Shown: positions 37,798-47,198, numbered from the stretch's first letter. The stretch: DNA of 64,000 bases from Streptomyces sp. NBC_00448 (GCF_036014115.1 NZ_CP107913.1:3599001-3663000), one strand, 5' to 3'. The notes: generated from the letters alone by a model not told the origin. A program made the numbers and translations.

Positions 37798-40116
37798 TTA
37801 CGGGGTGGGGGGTTTGACGACGGCTGCCTGGGGGCGGATAGGGAGGCGGTTGACGGGGCGGCCGGTGGCCGCGCGGACCGCCGCGGCGACGGCGGCCGGT
37901 GAGGTGACGACGGGCACCGCGGAGACGGCCTTGGCCCCGAAGGGCGCGACGACGTCACGTTCCTCGACGAGCTTGACGATACGGACGTCGGGCGCGTCGA
38001 GGGCGGTCGGCAGCGGATACCCGGTGAGGTTGGGCCGCTTGACGATGCCGCGCGGCGCCCGCAGGTCCTCCATGAGGGCCAGCCCCAGCCCCTGGGTGAC
38101 GCCGGCCTCGATCCGGGCGGCGAGCTGGCGCGGGTTGAGCACGCGCCCGACGTCCTGGGCGACGGCGAGCTCGACCACCCGCACCGCGCCCAGCTCGATG
38201 TCGACGTCGACCACCGCGCGGATCGCGCAGAAGGTGAGCCCGACGAAGGCGTCGCCCTGGCCGTTGTCGTCGAGCCGGTCGGTGGGGTGCGGGCGGCACT
38301 GCGCGGTCGCCCACAGCTCCTTGCCGTCGAGCGTCTCGGCGACCGTCGTGGACAGCACCCCGTCGTAGGACGTGATCTTGCCGTCGGCGATGGACAGCAG
38401 CTCCACGGACATGCCGAACTTCGCGGCGAGCGGCTGGAGCAGCTGGGTGCGGACCATCTTCGCGGCGCGCTCCACCGCCCCGCCCGACACCCAGGTGTGC
38501 CGCCCACGGGCGGCGGGCCCGGCGGGCGGCTGGTCGGTGTCGGACGGCAGCACCCGCACGTCGTCGACGCCCAGCACCTCCTGCACGATCTGCCGGGCCA
38601 GCGTGGTGAACCCCTGCCCGGTCTCGACGGCGGCGCAGATGACGGTGGCGCGGCCGTCGTGGATGCGTACGGTCGCGGTGGACACCTCGTCGGCGCCCTC
38701 GGCGCCCAGCAGGTGCACCATGCCGAGCGCGTAGCCGACCCCGCGGCGCACCGCCCCGGGCTCGCCGGCGCCGGAGACGCCGCCGGGCAGCAGCCACTGG
38801 GACTCGTCGTCGCCGTCGGGCAGCGGCGGCAGGTCGGCGTCGCGCACGGCCTTGAGGAGTTCGCCGACCGGCGCCGGGCAGGTGACGGTCTGGCCGGTGG
38901 GCAGCAGGTCGCCGGTGGCCAGGACGTTGCGCATCCGGATCTCGGCCGGGTCCAGGCCGAGTTTGGCGGCGAGCTTGTCCATCTGGCCCTCGTAGGCCGC
39001 GCAGACCTGGAGGGCGCCCTCACCGCGTACGTGCCCGGACGGCGGGTTGTTGGTGCGCACCACCCAGCCCTCGACGAAGACGTGCGGCACCACGTAGGGG
39101 CCGGCCGCGAAGGCGACCGCGGCGGCGAGCGCGTCGGAGGACGCGTCGGCGTAGGCGCCCGCGTCGAGCAGCACCTGCGCCTCGACCTTGACCAGGCGGC
39201 CCTCGGCGTCGGCGTGGTGGCGGTAGCGCAACAGGGTCGGGTGGCGGTGGGCGTGGCCGAGGAAGGACTCCTCGCGGGTGGCCACGAACTTCACCGGGCA
39301 GCCGGTGCGCAGCGCCAGCAGGCCCAGCGGGAGCTGGATGCCGGAGTCCTCGCGGTCACCCATCGCGCCGGGCACTCCGGTGACGACGACCTTGACCCGG
39401 TCGGCTTCGAGCCCGAAGCAGGCGGCGGCGATGTCCCGGTCGGCGTGCGGGTCGGTGGAGGCGACGTAGAGCTCCACGCCGCCGTCGGGGCGCGGGACGG
39501 CCAGGCCGGCCTCGGCGCCGATCGGCGCGGGGTCCTGGCGGCCGACCCGGTACAGGCCCTCCACCACGACCTCGCCGACCGCCTCCGGGTCGCCGAAGCG
39601 CAGCGGGATGTGCCGGATCAGGTTGCCGTCGGGGTGCAGCGGTTCCGCCGCGAACGCCTTCTCCGGGTCGGTGACCGGCTCCAGCACGTCGTACTCGACG
39701 AGGATCGCGGCGGCGGCCAGCCGGGCGGTGTCGGGGTGGTCGGCGGCGACCGCGGCGATGGGCTCGCCGTGGTGGCGTACGACGTCGTGGGCGAAGACCG
39801 GCCGGTCGGCGACCTTGCGGCCGTGCATGGCGTCGCCGGGCACGTCCTCGTGGGTGACGACGGCGCGTACGCCGGGCATCGCGACCGCGTCGGAGGTGTC
39901 GATCCGGGTGATCCGCGCGTGCGGGTACGGCGAGCGCAGCACCGCGGCCCACAGCAGCCCCTCGGCCCACAGGTCGGCGGCGTACGGGTAGGTGCCCTGC
40001 GCCTTCGGCAGCGCCTCGGTGGAGGGCACCGGCGCGCCGATGCCGTGCGGTTCGCCGCCCTGGCCGGCCAGCGTCTCGGCCACCGCTCCGGGGCCCTCGA
40101 CGATGCTGCTGCTCAC
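37798..40116 (-). CDS. Molybdenum hydroxylase large (MoCo) subunit, xanthine dehydrogenase family
   Basis: A 772-residue molybdopterin-binding subunit. Family regions are LPKAQGTYPYAADLWAEGLL, GAMGDREDSGIQLPLGLLAL, AVETGQGFTTLARQIVQEVL (GQG motif) and VAQDVGRVLNPRQLAARIEA. The C-terminal motif normally reads GAKGxGE, where Glu is the catalytic base. Here it is GAKAVSAVP, so the Glu is replaced. It starts at GTG 40116, overlapping the 2Fe-2S stop by 4 bases. The CO-dehydrogenase loop VAYXCSFR is absent. The substrate is unknown. Confidence 0.85.
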   Translation of the reverse strand: MSSSIVEGPGAVAETLAGQGGEPHGIGAPVPSTEALPKAQGTYPYAADLWAEGLLWAAVLRSPYPHARITRIDTSDAVAMPGVRAVVTHEDVPGDAMHGRKVADRPVFAHDVVRHHGEPIAAVAADHPDTARLAAAAILVEYDVLEPVTDPEKAFAAEPLHPDGNLIRHIPLRFGDPEAVGEVVVEGLYRVGRQDPAPIGAEAGLAVPRPDGGVELYVASTDPHADRDIAAACFGLEADRVKVVVTGVPGAMGDREDSGIQLPLGLLALRTGCPVKFVATREESFLGHAHRHPTLLRYRHHADAEGRLVKVEAQVLLDAGAYADASSDALAAAVAFAAGPYVVPHVFVEGWVVRTNNPPSGHVRGEGALQVCAAYEGQMDKLAAKLGLDPAEIRMRNVLATGDLLPTGQTVTCPAPVGELLKAVRDADLPPLPDGDDESQWLLPGGVSGAGEPGAVRRGVGYALGMVHLLGAEGADEVSTATVRIHDGRATVICAAVETGQGFTTLARQIVQEVLGVDDVRVLPSDTDQPPAGPAARGRHTWVSGGAVERAAKMVRTQLLQPLAAKFGMSVELLSIADGKITSYDGVLSTTVAETLDGKELWATAQCRPHPTDRLDDNGQGDAFVGLTFCAIRAVVDVDIELGAVRVVELAVAQDVGRVLNPRQLAARIEAGVTQGLGLALMEDLRAPRGIVKRPNLTGYPLPTALDAPDVRIVKLVEERDVVAPFGAKAVSAVPVVTSPAAVAAAVRAATGRPVNRLPIRPQAAVVKPPTP

Positions 40117-42203
40117 TGGGCACCTCCCGAGCCCGCGGAGCCGCCCTGGTGGGGGACGCGGGCGGGGTCGTCGGGCCCCGCGGCCGCGGGGTCGTCGGGG
40201 TCGCGGCCGGTGTCGCGCGCGGCGACGACCGAGCGGACGGCGTCGAGGACGCCGCGGTAGCCCGAGCAGCGGCAGAGGTTGCCGCTGAGCGCCTGGCGGA
40301 CGTCCAGGTCGGTGGGCTTGTGGTTGCCTTCGAGCAGGTCGTGGACGGTCATCGCCATGCCGGGGATGCAGAAGCCGCACTGCACCGCGCCGCTGTCGGC
40401 GAGCGCGCACTGGACGTCGGAGGGCCGGCCGTCGACGGTCAGGCCCTCGACGGTGCGCACCTCGCTGCCGGCCGCGGTCGCCGCGGGCACCAGGCAGGAC
40501 GCCACCAGCCGCCCGTCGACCTGGACGGAGCAGGCGCCGCACTCGCCCTGCTCGCAGCCGTCCTTGGCGCCGGCCAGGCCCAGCCGCTCGCGCAGGACGT
40601 ACAGCAGGGACTCGCCGAGCCAGGCGTCGGTGACGGGCCGGTCGGTGCCGTTGACCCGGAGCATGTAGGAGGCGAGCGGGTGCTCGCTGCGGGTCGGCTC
40701 GGGGGATTCGAACGGCTCCGCCGGGTCCGGATCGGCCGAACCGGCGTCCGCGGTGCCGAAGTCGGCCGCGGCGTCCGGGGCGGCGCCGGGGTCGCCGTCG
40801 GACGCGTCGTCGCCGTGCGGGTTGCCGTCCGCGCCGTCCTGACCGTCCTGGCCGGGTCCGGCGCCGAAGTCGGGGCCGACGTCGGAGCCGAGTTCGGGGC
40901 CGACGTCGTGCGGGGACGCGCCGTCGGTGCCGGACACTTCGGCGGCCTCGGCGGCCTCGGCGGCCTCGGCGTCATCCGGGCGGTCCGCGCCGGGTGTTGC
41001 CGCGGACTCCCGCAGGTCGTCCGGGATCGCGAGGTCGGCGAGGCCCGCGGGGTCGCCGTGGCCGCCGGGCCGGGCCGATCCGACGTCCTCGCCGTACCCG
41101 GCCGGCTCGTCGACGGCGGCCGGCTGGTCGAAGGACGGTACGGAGTAGGGGATCTCGCCGCCCGCGGCGGCGTCGTGGCCCGCGGGCCGGTCCTGCCCGG
41201 TGTCGATGCCGTCGGCCGTGGAAGGCGCGGACAGCGCGGAAGGGACGTGAGGCGCGCGGGGCGCGGGAGGCGGGCCCTCGGGGTCGTCCACGATGCCCGA
41301 CCAGGCCGCGTCCGCCGCCGGCGCGTGCGCGGGCAGCCACGGCACCGCGTCGCCGCCCTCGGGGCCGGTGAACGGCATCTCCCAGTGGCCGCTGCCGGGG
41401 TCGGACGGCGCCTCGGCGCCGCCGCGCTCCCGCTCGGCCGCGGCCCGCTCCCGCGCCGCCTGGGCGGCGGCAGCGGCACCCTGGCCGAACATGCCCGCGG
41501 GGAAGGACTGGGTGGGCGCCGGTGAGGGCGTCTGGTCCCAGGAGGGTGAGAAGGCACCGAGGGAGTACTCGCCGGACTCGGCCTCGGACTCCTCCCTTAT
41601 GACCGGGATCGACCAGGCGGTGACCGGGTCGTGGTCGCCACCCGTACCGCCCGCACCGCCGACGCCGGCCGCGCCACCGGTTCCGCCCGCGCCAAGGCCG
41701 CCGGTGCCCGAACCGCCGTCGCCGTGCCCGTCGCCGTGCCCGCCACCGGGAGCACCGGCCGGGACATCCTGCCCGCCGCCGTATCCCCCGTGCCCCCCGT
41801 GCTCGTAGGGCCGCTCGGGGTTGCCGGGCCGCTCGGGGTTGCCGGGCAGCCGGCCGGAGTGCCCGCCGTGCGGGCCGGGTTGCTGCTCCTGCGGCCGGTA
41901 GTCGTACGCCGAGCCGCCGCCCGGGCCGGGCCCGTACAGCGGCTGACCGACCTGGTAGCCGCCGTTCTCCAGGTAGCCGGCTTCCTCCTCGGAGTGGCCG
42001 GACCAGCCGGGGCCGGCCGGGCCGTGCGCGCCGAGCGGGTCCTCGCCGGGGCGCGGCTCGGGCGGGAGTTGGGCGGCGAAGGAGACGTGCATGGTCTGGT
42101 CGGGGTCGTAGTCCCCGCCACCGGGCACCGGCTGCCAGGCGCCGGAGGTGCCGGGACCGTGCCGGCCCTGCTGGTCCCGCTCGTTCGGCTGCTGGTCGGT
42201 CAT
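40113..42203 (-). CDS. Molybdenum hydroxylase 2Fe-2S subunit with a 510-residue disordered N-terminal extension
   Basis: A 696-residue protein where about 160-180 is usual. The true domain starts near residue 513 (YMLRVNGTDRPVTDAWLGES). Its plant-type cluster CEQGECGACSV and second cluster CGFCIPGM/LCRCSGYRG are both complete. The first 512 residues are Gly/Pro/Asp/Glu/Ala-rich with short repeats such as NPERPG and EAAEAAEAA and no fold. The frame stays open with strong GC3 bias, and MTDQQPNERD at 42203 overlaps the FAD-subunit stop (ATGA). No better internal start is forced by spacing. Confidence 0.85.
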   Translation of the reverse strand: MTDQQPNERDQQGRHGPGTSGAWQPVPGGGDYDPDQTMHVSFAAQLPPEPRPGEDPLGAHGPAGPGWSGHSEEEAGYLENGGYQVGQPLYGPGPGGGSAYDYRPQEQQPGPHGGHSGRLPGNPERPGNPERPYEHGGHGGYGGGQDVPAGAPGGGHGDGHGDGGSGTGGLGAGGTGGAAGVGGAGGTGGDHDPVTAWSIPVIREESEAESGEYSLGAFSPSWDQTPSPAPTQSFPAGMFGQGAAAAAQAARERAAAERERGGAEAPSDPGSGHWEMPFTGPEGGDAVPWLPAHAPAADAAWSGIVDDPEGPPPAPRAPHVPSALSAPSTADGIDTGQDRPAGHDAAAGGEIPYSVPSFDQPAAVDEPAGYGEDVGSARPGGHGDPAGLADLAIPDDLRESAATPGADRPDDAEAAEAAEAAEVSGTDGASPHDVGPELGSDVGPDFGAGPGQDGQDGADGNPHGDDASDGDPGAAPDAAADFGTADAGSADPDPAEPFESPEPTRSEHPLASYMLRVNGTDRPVTDAWLGESLLYVLRERLGLAGAKDGCEQGECGACSVQVDGRLVASCLVPAATAAGSEVRTVEGLTVDGRPSDVQCALADSGAVQCGFCIPGMAMTVHDLLEGNHKPTDLDVRQALSGNLCRCSGYRGVLDAVRSVVAARDTGRDPDDPAAAGPDDPARVPHQGGSAGSGGAQ

Positions 42204-43072
42204 GCCAGGGCCCTCCCGAGCGCTCGGCGGGACAGTGCGGCCACGGTGCGGCGCAACTGGACGGCGGCGGGTGGCAGTTCGACACCTGGCTGGTCGGGGA
42301 TGCAGGCGGCGGCCACGTACTCCCCGAAGGCGGTGCACGCCTCCGGGGCGAGGCTGCGCTCGCCGTCCCAGTCGATCAGCCCCGCCACCCACTGCTCGGC
42401 CTCCAACGGCCGCAGCGGCACGGGCGCGACGGCGCCGACCGAGCAGCGCACCTGGCGCCGGGCGGGGTCGACGACGAGGGCGACCGAGGCGACCGCCCGG
42501 CCGGGTCCGGTGCGCCCGGTGGCCTTGAGGAACGTCTGCGGGGCGTGCAGCAGCGGGATACGGACGAAGGCGAGCAACTCCCCGGGGCGCAGCGGGTCCA
42601 TGCCGGTGAGCAGGTGGCTGACCGGCAGTTCGCGGTCGCCGTCCGGCCCGGCGAGGATCACGCTCGCCTCCAGGGCGGCCAGCACCGGCAGGGCGTCGCC
42701 GGTGGGCGCGGCGCTGGCGATGTTGCCGCCGAGGGTGCCGGCGTTGCGGATCTGCGGGGGGCCCGCGGAGCGGGCGGCGGCGGCCAGCGCGGGGATCAGC
42801 GCGGCGAAGTCGGGGCGCCCCATGCGGGCGTGGGTCAGTCCCGCGCCGAGCAGGGCGGCCCCGTCGGCGTACTGCCAGCCGCGGATCTCGCTGATCCGGC
42901 CGAGGCCGACGAGCGCGGCCGGGCGCAGCAGGCCGGAGTTGACCGACGCCATCAGGTCGGTGCCCCCGGCGACGGGCACGGCACTGGGCATGTCGGCCAG
43001 TGCCGCCACCGCCTCGTCGAGCGAGGAGGGCAGCGTGACGTTCGCCGCCTCCTGCCGTGCATACGTGCTCAC
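42200..43072 (-). CDS. Molybdenum hydroxylase FAD subunit (CoxM/XdhB type)
   Basis: A 290-residue FAD-binding subunit. The two FAD loops are visible as VPVAGGTDLMASVNSG (residues about 30-45) and IRNAGTLGGNIASAAPTGD (about 108-126). It passes electrons between the 2Fe-2S clusters and the acceptor. The GTG start at 43072 has AAGGGG 8 bases upstream. It is the first gene of the FAD, 2Fe-2S, MoCo operon, each overlapping the next by 4 bp. Confidence 0.9.
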   Translation of the reverse strand: MSTYARQEAANVTLPSSLDEAVAALADMPSAVPVAGGTDLMASVNSGLLRPAALVGLGRISEIRGWQYADGAALLGAGLTHARMGRPDFAALIPALAAAARSAGPPQIRNAGTLGGNIASAAPTGDALPVLAALEASVILAGPDGDRELPVSHLLTGMDPLRPGELLAFVRIPLLHAPQTFLKATGRTGPGRAVASVALVVDPARRQVRCSVGAVAPVPLRPLEAEQWVAGLIDWDGERSLAPEACTAFGEYVAAACIPDQPGVELPPAAVQLRRTVAALSRRALGRALA

Positions 43073-43336
43073 GACGCTGCCCCTTCCCGGCCTACCTACG
43101 TCACGCGGTAGCCGTACCGTACGTGCTGACAGCCCGGACGTGGCAACTCTGGCACATGTTCCGGGGCGCCCGACGCGAGGGTCCACGAAGTACCGATCCG
43201 CCCCTCACAGGGTTGATCGTACGACTGGACACGGATCGGGCGCAGTGTCTGGATTGCCACCCTTCAAGGCAGTTGGGACGGTACGGGTCCAGGGTGCCGC
43301 CGCGGCGCTCGCCGCGGCGGCGGGTTCCCGGTTCGG

Positions 43337-44965
43337 TCACACGATCGGGGGCGAACCGGGCTTCGGGCGGCCGAGGACGCCGGGGCGGCGCTGCCAGGGC
43401 AGCGGGCCGCCGGGTGGGCGGTATTCGACGCCGAGAGCGTCGAGCCGGGCGTAGTGGGTGCGCATCCGGGCCTGGAAGTCCGGCCAGTCCCGGTCGGCGG
43501 GGGCGCCGAGCGCGGACCAGGCGACCTCGGCGAAGGCGGCCAGCCGGGGGAAGACCATGTAGTCGACCGCGCGGACCGAATCGAGCACCTCGGTCCAGAC
43601 GTTGGCCTGGGTGCCGATGACGTGGGCGGCCTCCTGCGGCGTCAACTCCGGTGGGACCGGCTCGAACCGGTAGACGTCCTCCAGGGTGCGGACGTACCCG
43701 ATGGGCACCGGCTCGTCGGGCGAGTCGGACTGTCGCCAGTCGAGATAGACATGGCTCTCCGGGCACATCACGACGTCGTGTCCGGCCCGGGCGGCGGTGA
43801 TTCCGCCGCGGCACCCGCGCCAGGAGGAGACCGTGGCGCCTTCCGGCAGGCCGCCCTCCATGATCTCGTCCCACCCGATCAGCCGCCGGCCGCGCTCGGC
43901 GAGCCAGCGGTCGAAGTGGCTGATCAGCCGGCTCTGGAGTTCGTCCTCGTCGCGCAGGCCGAGTTCGACGATGCGGTCCTTCGCGGCGAGCGAGGCGGTC
44001 CACTGCTCCTTGGGGCACTCGTCGCCGCCGATGTGGAAGAACGTGCCGGGGAACAGCTCCAGCAGTTCGGTGAACACCTCCTCGTAGAAGCGCAGCACGG
44101 CCTCGGTCGGGGCGAGCACGTTGGGGTTCACGCCCCAACTGGTGAGCACCGGCAGGGCGCTGGTGTCGAGCACGTCGGTGTTGCCGAGTTCCGGGTAGGC
44201 GGAGATGGCGGCCTGGGAGTGGCCGGGGATGTCCACCTCGGGAACGACGGTGATGTGCCGGGCGGCGGCGTATCCGACGATCTCGCGGATGTCGTCCTGC
44301 GTGTAGTAGCCGCCGTGCGGGCGCTCGTCCCACAGCGGGGACTCGCGCAGGCCGACCTTGGTGCGCTCGCGCCAGGCGCCGACCTCGGTGAGGCGGGGGT
44401 GGCGGCGGATCTCCACCCGCCAGCCCTGGTCGTCGGTGAGGTGCAGGTGCAGCACGTTGAGCTTGTGCGCGGCCATCAGGTCGAGGTAGCGGAAGACCAC
44501 GTCCTTCGGCATGAAGTGGCGGGCCACGTCCAGCATGAAGCCGCGCCAGCCGAAGCGGGGGGCGTCGGCGAGGTGGCAGGCCGGTACGGTCCAGGTGCGT
44601 TCGGCCAGCGGGGCACGGCGGAAGGCGTCTGGGCCGAGGAGTTGGCGGAACGTCTGGGCGCCCCAGAAGACGCCGGCCGGGCCCGCGCCGGTGATCCGTA
44701 CGCCGCCCACCGGGTCGACGGTCAGGCGGTACCCCTCCGGCCCGCCCGGCACCGTCTCGTCCACCGCCAGCCGCACGGCTCCCCCGCCCGACGCCTCCCC
44801 CGCGGAAAGCGGCAACCCCGTCGCCGCGCCCACGGTGCCCCGCAGCCACCGCGCGGCCGCCTCCGTACCCGGCCCGGCCGCGATCACCGTCTCCGGCCGC
44901 AGCGTGAAGACTTCGTCGTCGGCGGAGTACGTCGTGGCGTCGCTCGGCATGGGGATGAGATCCAT
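43337..44965 (-). CDS. Beta-N-acetylhexosaminidase, GH20
   Basis: A 542-residue GH20 enzyme that removes terminal GlcNAc from chito-oligosaccharides. The N-terminal GH20b domain is followed by the catalytic barrel: RGFMLDVARHFMPKDVVFRY, LHLHLTDDQGWRVEI, and the catalytic Asp-Glu in HIGGDECPKEQW. The Trp pocket appears as TQANVWTE. No signal peptide is seen, so it is probably cytosolic. The start at 44965 is used because a longer frame runs across the dre site. Confidence 0.93.
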   Translation of the reverse strand: MDLIPMPSDATTYSADDEVFTLRPETVIAAGPGTEAAARWLRGTVGAATGLPLSAGEASGGGAVRLAVDETVPGGPEGYRLTVDPVGGVRITGAGPAGVFWGAQTFRQLLGPDAFRRAPLAERTWTVPACHLADAPRFGWRGFMLDVARHFMPKDVVFRYLDLMAAHKLNVLHLHLTDDQGWRVEIRRHPRLTEVGAWRERTKVGLRESPLWDERPHGGYYTQDDIREIVGYAAARHITVVPEVDIPGHSQAAISAYPELGNTDVLDTSALPVLTSWGVNPNVLAPTEAVLRFYEEVFTELLELFPGTFFHIGGDECPKEQWTASLAAKDRIVELGLRDEDELQSRLISHFDRWLAERGRRLIGWDEIMEGGLPEGATVSSWRGCRGGITAARAGHDVVMCPESHVYLDWRQSDSPDEPVPIGYVRTLEDVYRFEPVPPELTPQEAAHVIGTQANVWTEVLDSVRAVDYMVFPRLAAFAEVAWSALGAPADRDWPDFQARMRTHYARLDALGVEYRPPGGPLPWQRRPGVLGRPKPGSPPIV

Positions 44966-44992
44966 GGGCCCATCCTGCAATACGCCCCACCG

Positions 44993-45008
44993 ATTGGCAT
45001 AGACCAAT
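44993..45008. promoter_or_regulatory. DasR-like (dre) operator upstream of the GH20 gene
   Basis: ATTGGCATAGACCAAT, read leftward ATTGGTCTATGCCAAT, matches the dre core TGGTCTAGACCA at 10 of 12 bases and has perfect 5-bp outer arms. It is centred about 36 bp before the GH20 ATG. It links this hexosaminidase to the GlcNAc PTS gene at the window start as a DasR regulon pair. Confidence 0.7.
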
Positions 45009-45053
45009 ACGCCGCCCCGCGCCCTGCGTACGTGCGGCTCCTCCGGGGGAGGG

Positions 45054-46241
45054 CTAGAGCGCGCGGCGCCGCAACACGTGGAGGCGGGCGGAGAAGACGC
45101 TCGCGGCGAGCCACCCTCCGACCGTCCAGCACAGGTGCCCGAGGGCGACCGGCGCCCACGCCTCCGTGGAGGTCCGCCCGCGCACCGCGAGCGCGAGGGT
45201 CCCTCCGATCAGGAGCCCCGTGGCGGTGAGTTGGAGCCGGACCAGTCCGGCGTAGCGAAGGATGCGGCGGGCGAACATCTCGCCGTACCACCAGGGCACG
45301 CTCAGCAGGACCGCGCAGACCGCGGCGAGCCCGGCCACGGAGAGCAGGGCCACGGACCACAGCGGCCAGGGCGCGCCGCGCCACGCCCGGTCGGCGACGA
45401 GCCCGGTCGTGAGCAGCGCGGGCAGCGGCAGGACCGTCGCGACATGCACCGCGGCGATCCGCCACAGCCATTCGTCGCCGACCATCTCGGTGCGGGTGGT
45501 GGCGCGGACCCCGCGCAACCGCGTGCGCGCGCTCACCCCGGACCGCCGGGACCCCATGGCGGCCAGCACCCCGATCAACCCGAAGGTGACCCCGAAGACG
45601 ATCCCGGCGGCCACCAGCTCCCAGGTCCCGCCGGTCTCGATCCGGTAGAGCTGCACCCCGAGGAAGACCGCCAGCCCCACGCCGCCGAGCACCGCGCCTC
45701 CGCGCGGCACCACGAGCTGCCCGGGTGCCGCGCCGAGCGTGAGCGCCCGCTCGGCCGCCGCACGGTGCTCCGCGCGGTTGCGGCGCGGTATCCGCCCGAA
45801 CACGCCGCGCCCCGCGGACAGCGAGCGGGCCAGCGCGATCTGCGCCTCCGCCTCGCGCGGGGCGAGCGCGACCGCGCGGCGGGCGGCCGCGATCGCGTCG
45901 GGGATACGGCCGAGCCGCCGGTAGACGTCGGAGAGCAGCACCGACGGCTCCCAGCCGTCGGGGTCCGCCCCGGTCGCCCGCAGCGCCACGGTGAGCGCGG
46001 CGTGCGCCTCGTCCAGCGACAGCAGCACCACCCCGGCCAGCACGAAGACGTCGCCGGCCTCGGCGGGCGAGGCGATCGCCAGCGCCCAGTCGACGGCGTC
46101 GCGGGCCTCCGCGGGCCGCTGCTCCTGCGCGAGCACCCAGGCGCGCAGCAGGTACCCCGCGCTGCCGTTGCGCTCCACGAAGGCGTCACTGATCAGCGCG
46201 TGCGCCTCGGCGAACCGGCCCTGGCCCACCAGGGAGTGCAC
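45054..46241 (-). CDS. TPR-containing multi-pass membrane protein
   Basis: A protein of about 395 residues. TPR-like repeats fill the first half (VHSLVGQGRFAEAHALISDA, AGYLLRAWVLAQEQRPAEAR, GRIPDAIAAARRAVALAPRE). The C-terminal half has about six hydrophobic segments. No ATG is available. GTG 46241 is the first usable start after the DUF3039 stop, although the open frame continues upstream with coding-like GC3 through about 20 more codons. A CTG or longer N-terminus overlapping DUF3039 is possible. Role unknown. Confidence 0.7.
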   Translation of the reverse strand: MHSLVGQGRFAEAHALISDAFVERNGSAGYLLRAWVLAQEQRPAEARDAVDWALAIASPAEAGDVFVLAGVVLLSLDEAHAALTVALRATGADPDGWEPSVLLSDVYRRLGRIPDAIAAARRAVALAPREAEAQIALARSLSAGRGVFGRIPRRNRAEHRAAAERALTLGAAPGQLVVPRGGAVLGGVGLAVFLGVQLYRIETGGTWELVAAGIVFGVTFGLIGVLAAMGSRRSGVSARTRLRGVRATTRTEMVGDEWLWRIAAVHVATVLPLPALLTTGLVADRAWRGAPWPLWSVALLSVAGLAAVCAVLLSVPWWYGEMFARRILRYAGLVRLQLTATGLLIGGTLALAVRGRTSTEAWAPVALGHLCWTVGGWLAASVFSARLHVLRRRAL

Positions 46242-46299
46242 GCGCTCACCGCTGCTCGCGTCGTCGTCCGGCGCGTCCGCCGCACCGAACGCGCCGCTG

Positions 46300-46608
46300 T
46301 CAGCCGTTGCCGCCCCTTCCGGACTTGCCGGAGCCGGACTTGTCGTTGGCGCCGCCGCCGGCCGGCATGCCCTCGTAGATCTCCTTGCACATCGGGCAGA
46401 CCGGGTACTTCTTCGGGTCCCGGCCGGGGACCCAGACCTTGCCGCAGAGCGCGACGACGGGCGTGCCTTCCAGCGCGCTCGCCATGATCTTGTCCTTCTG
46501 GACGTAGTGCGCGTAGCGCTCGTGGTCGCCGTCACCGTGGGAGAGCTGCGGAGTCGGCTCGACCAGTGTGCCGGTGCCCGCCCCGCGCTCGGGCTCAAGA
46601 GTGCTCAT
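46300..46608 (-). CDS. DUF3039 zinc-ribbon protein
   Basis: A 102-residue actinobacterial protein. The conserved part is HYVQKDKIMASALEGTPVVA, followed by LCGKVWVPGRDPKKYPVCPM and CKEIY, giving a CxnCxxC zinc ribbon. The Gly/Ser/Lys tail is disordered. The start MSTLEPERG at 46608 lies 11 bp after the YqgE stop, so the two are probably co-transcribed. Confidence 0.85.
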   Translation of the reverse strand: MSTLEPERGAGTGTLVEPTPQLSHGDGDHERYAHYVQKDKIMASALEGTPVVALCGKVWVPGRDPKKYPVCPMCKEIYEGMPAGGGANDKSGSGKSGRGGNG

Positions 46609-46619
46609 AACCGTCAAGC

Positions 46620-47198
46620 CTAATTGAGAGAGGGATCGTCGGGATACGTGGCCACCATCGCGAGCTTGCCGCGCTGCCGGCGCAGTACCGCCCGCCACAT
46701 CTTCTCCGGGTCCGGCGCGGACACGTCACCCGGCTCGGACTCGACGACGTACCAGGCGCCGTCGGCCAGTTCCTTCTCCAGCTGGCCCGGCCCCCAGCCC
46801 GCGTAACCGGCGAAGATCCGCAGCGAGCCCAGCTCCGCGGCGAGCAGCTCGGGCGGCGCCTCCAGGTCGATCAGGCCGATCGCGCCGTGCACCCGGCGCC
46901 AGCCCAGGATCGCCTCGTCGCCGTCCGCACCGGGCTCGCCGGGGACGACGGCCAGGCCGAGCGCGGAGTCCAGCGAGACCGGGCCGCCCTGGAAGATCAC
47001 CGGCGGGGCGACGGTGAGCGCCGCCCACGACTCCAGGACGTCGCCCACGCCGACCGGCGTCGGCCGGTTCAGGACGACGCCGAGCGACCCCTCCGCGTCA
47101 TGGTCGAGGAGGAGCACCACCGCCCGGTCGAAGTTGGGGTCCGCGAGCTTCGGCGTGGCCACCAGCAGTCGTCCGGTGAGCGAGGACACCTCGGTCAT
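46620..47198 (-). CDS. YqgE/AlgH-family protein
   Basis: A 192-residue protein of the UPF0301 family. The family start SLTGRLLVATPKLADPNFDR is followed by VVLLLDHDAEGSLGVVLNRP, IFQGGPVS and FAGYAGWGPGQLEKEL. The biochemical function is unknown, though AlgH is linked to alginate regulation in Pseudomonas. The start MTEVSSL at 47198 is preferred. ATG 47207 lies too close to its G-rich ribosome site. It is divergent from murA. Confidence 0.9.
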   Translation of the reverse strand: MTEVSSLTGRLLVATPKLADPNFDRAVVLLLDHDAEGSLGVVLNRPTPVGVGDVLESWAALTVAPPVIFQGGPVSLDSALGLAVVPGEPGADGDEAILGWRRVHGAIGLIDLEAPPELLAAELGSLRIFAGYAGWGPGQLEKELADGAWYVVESEPGDVSAPDPEKMWRAVLRRQRGKLAMVATYPDDPSLN

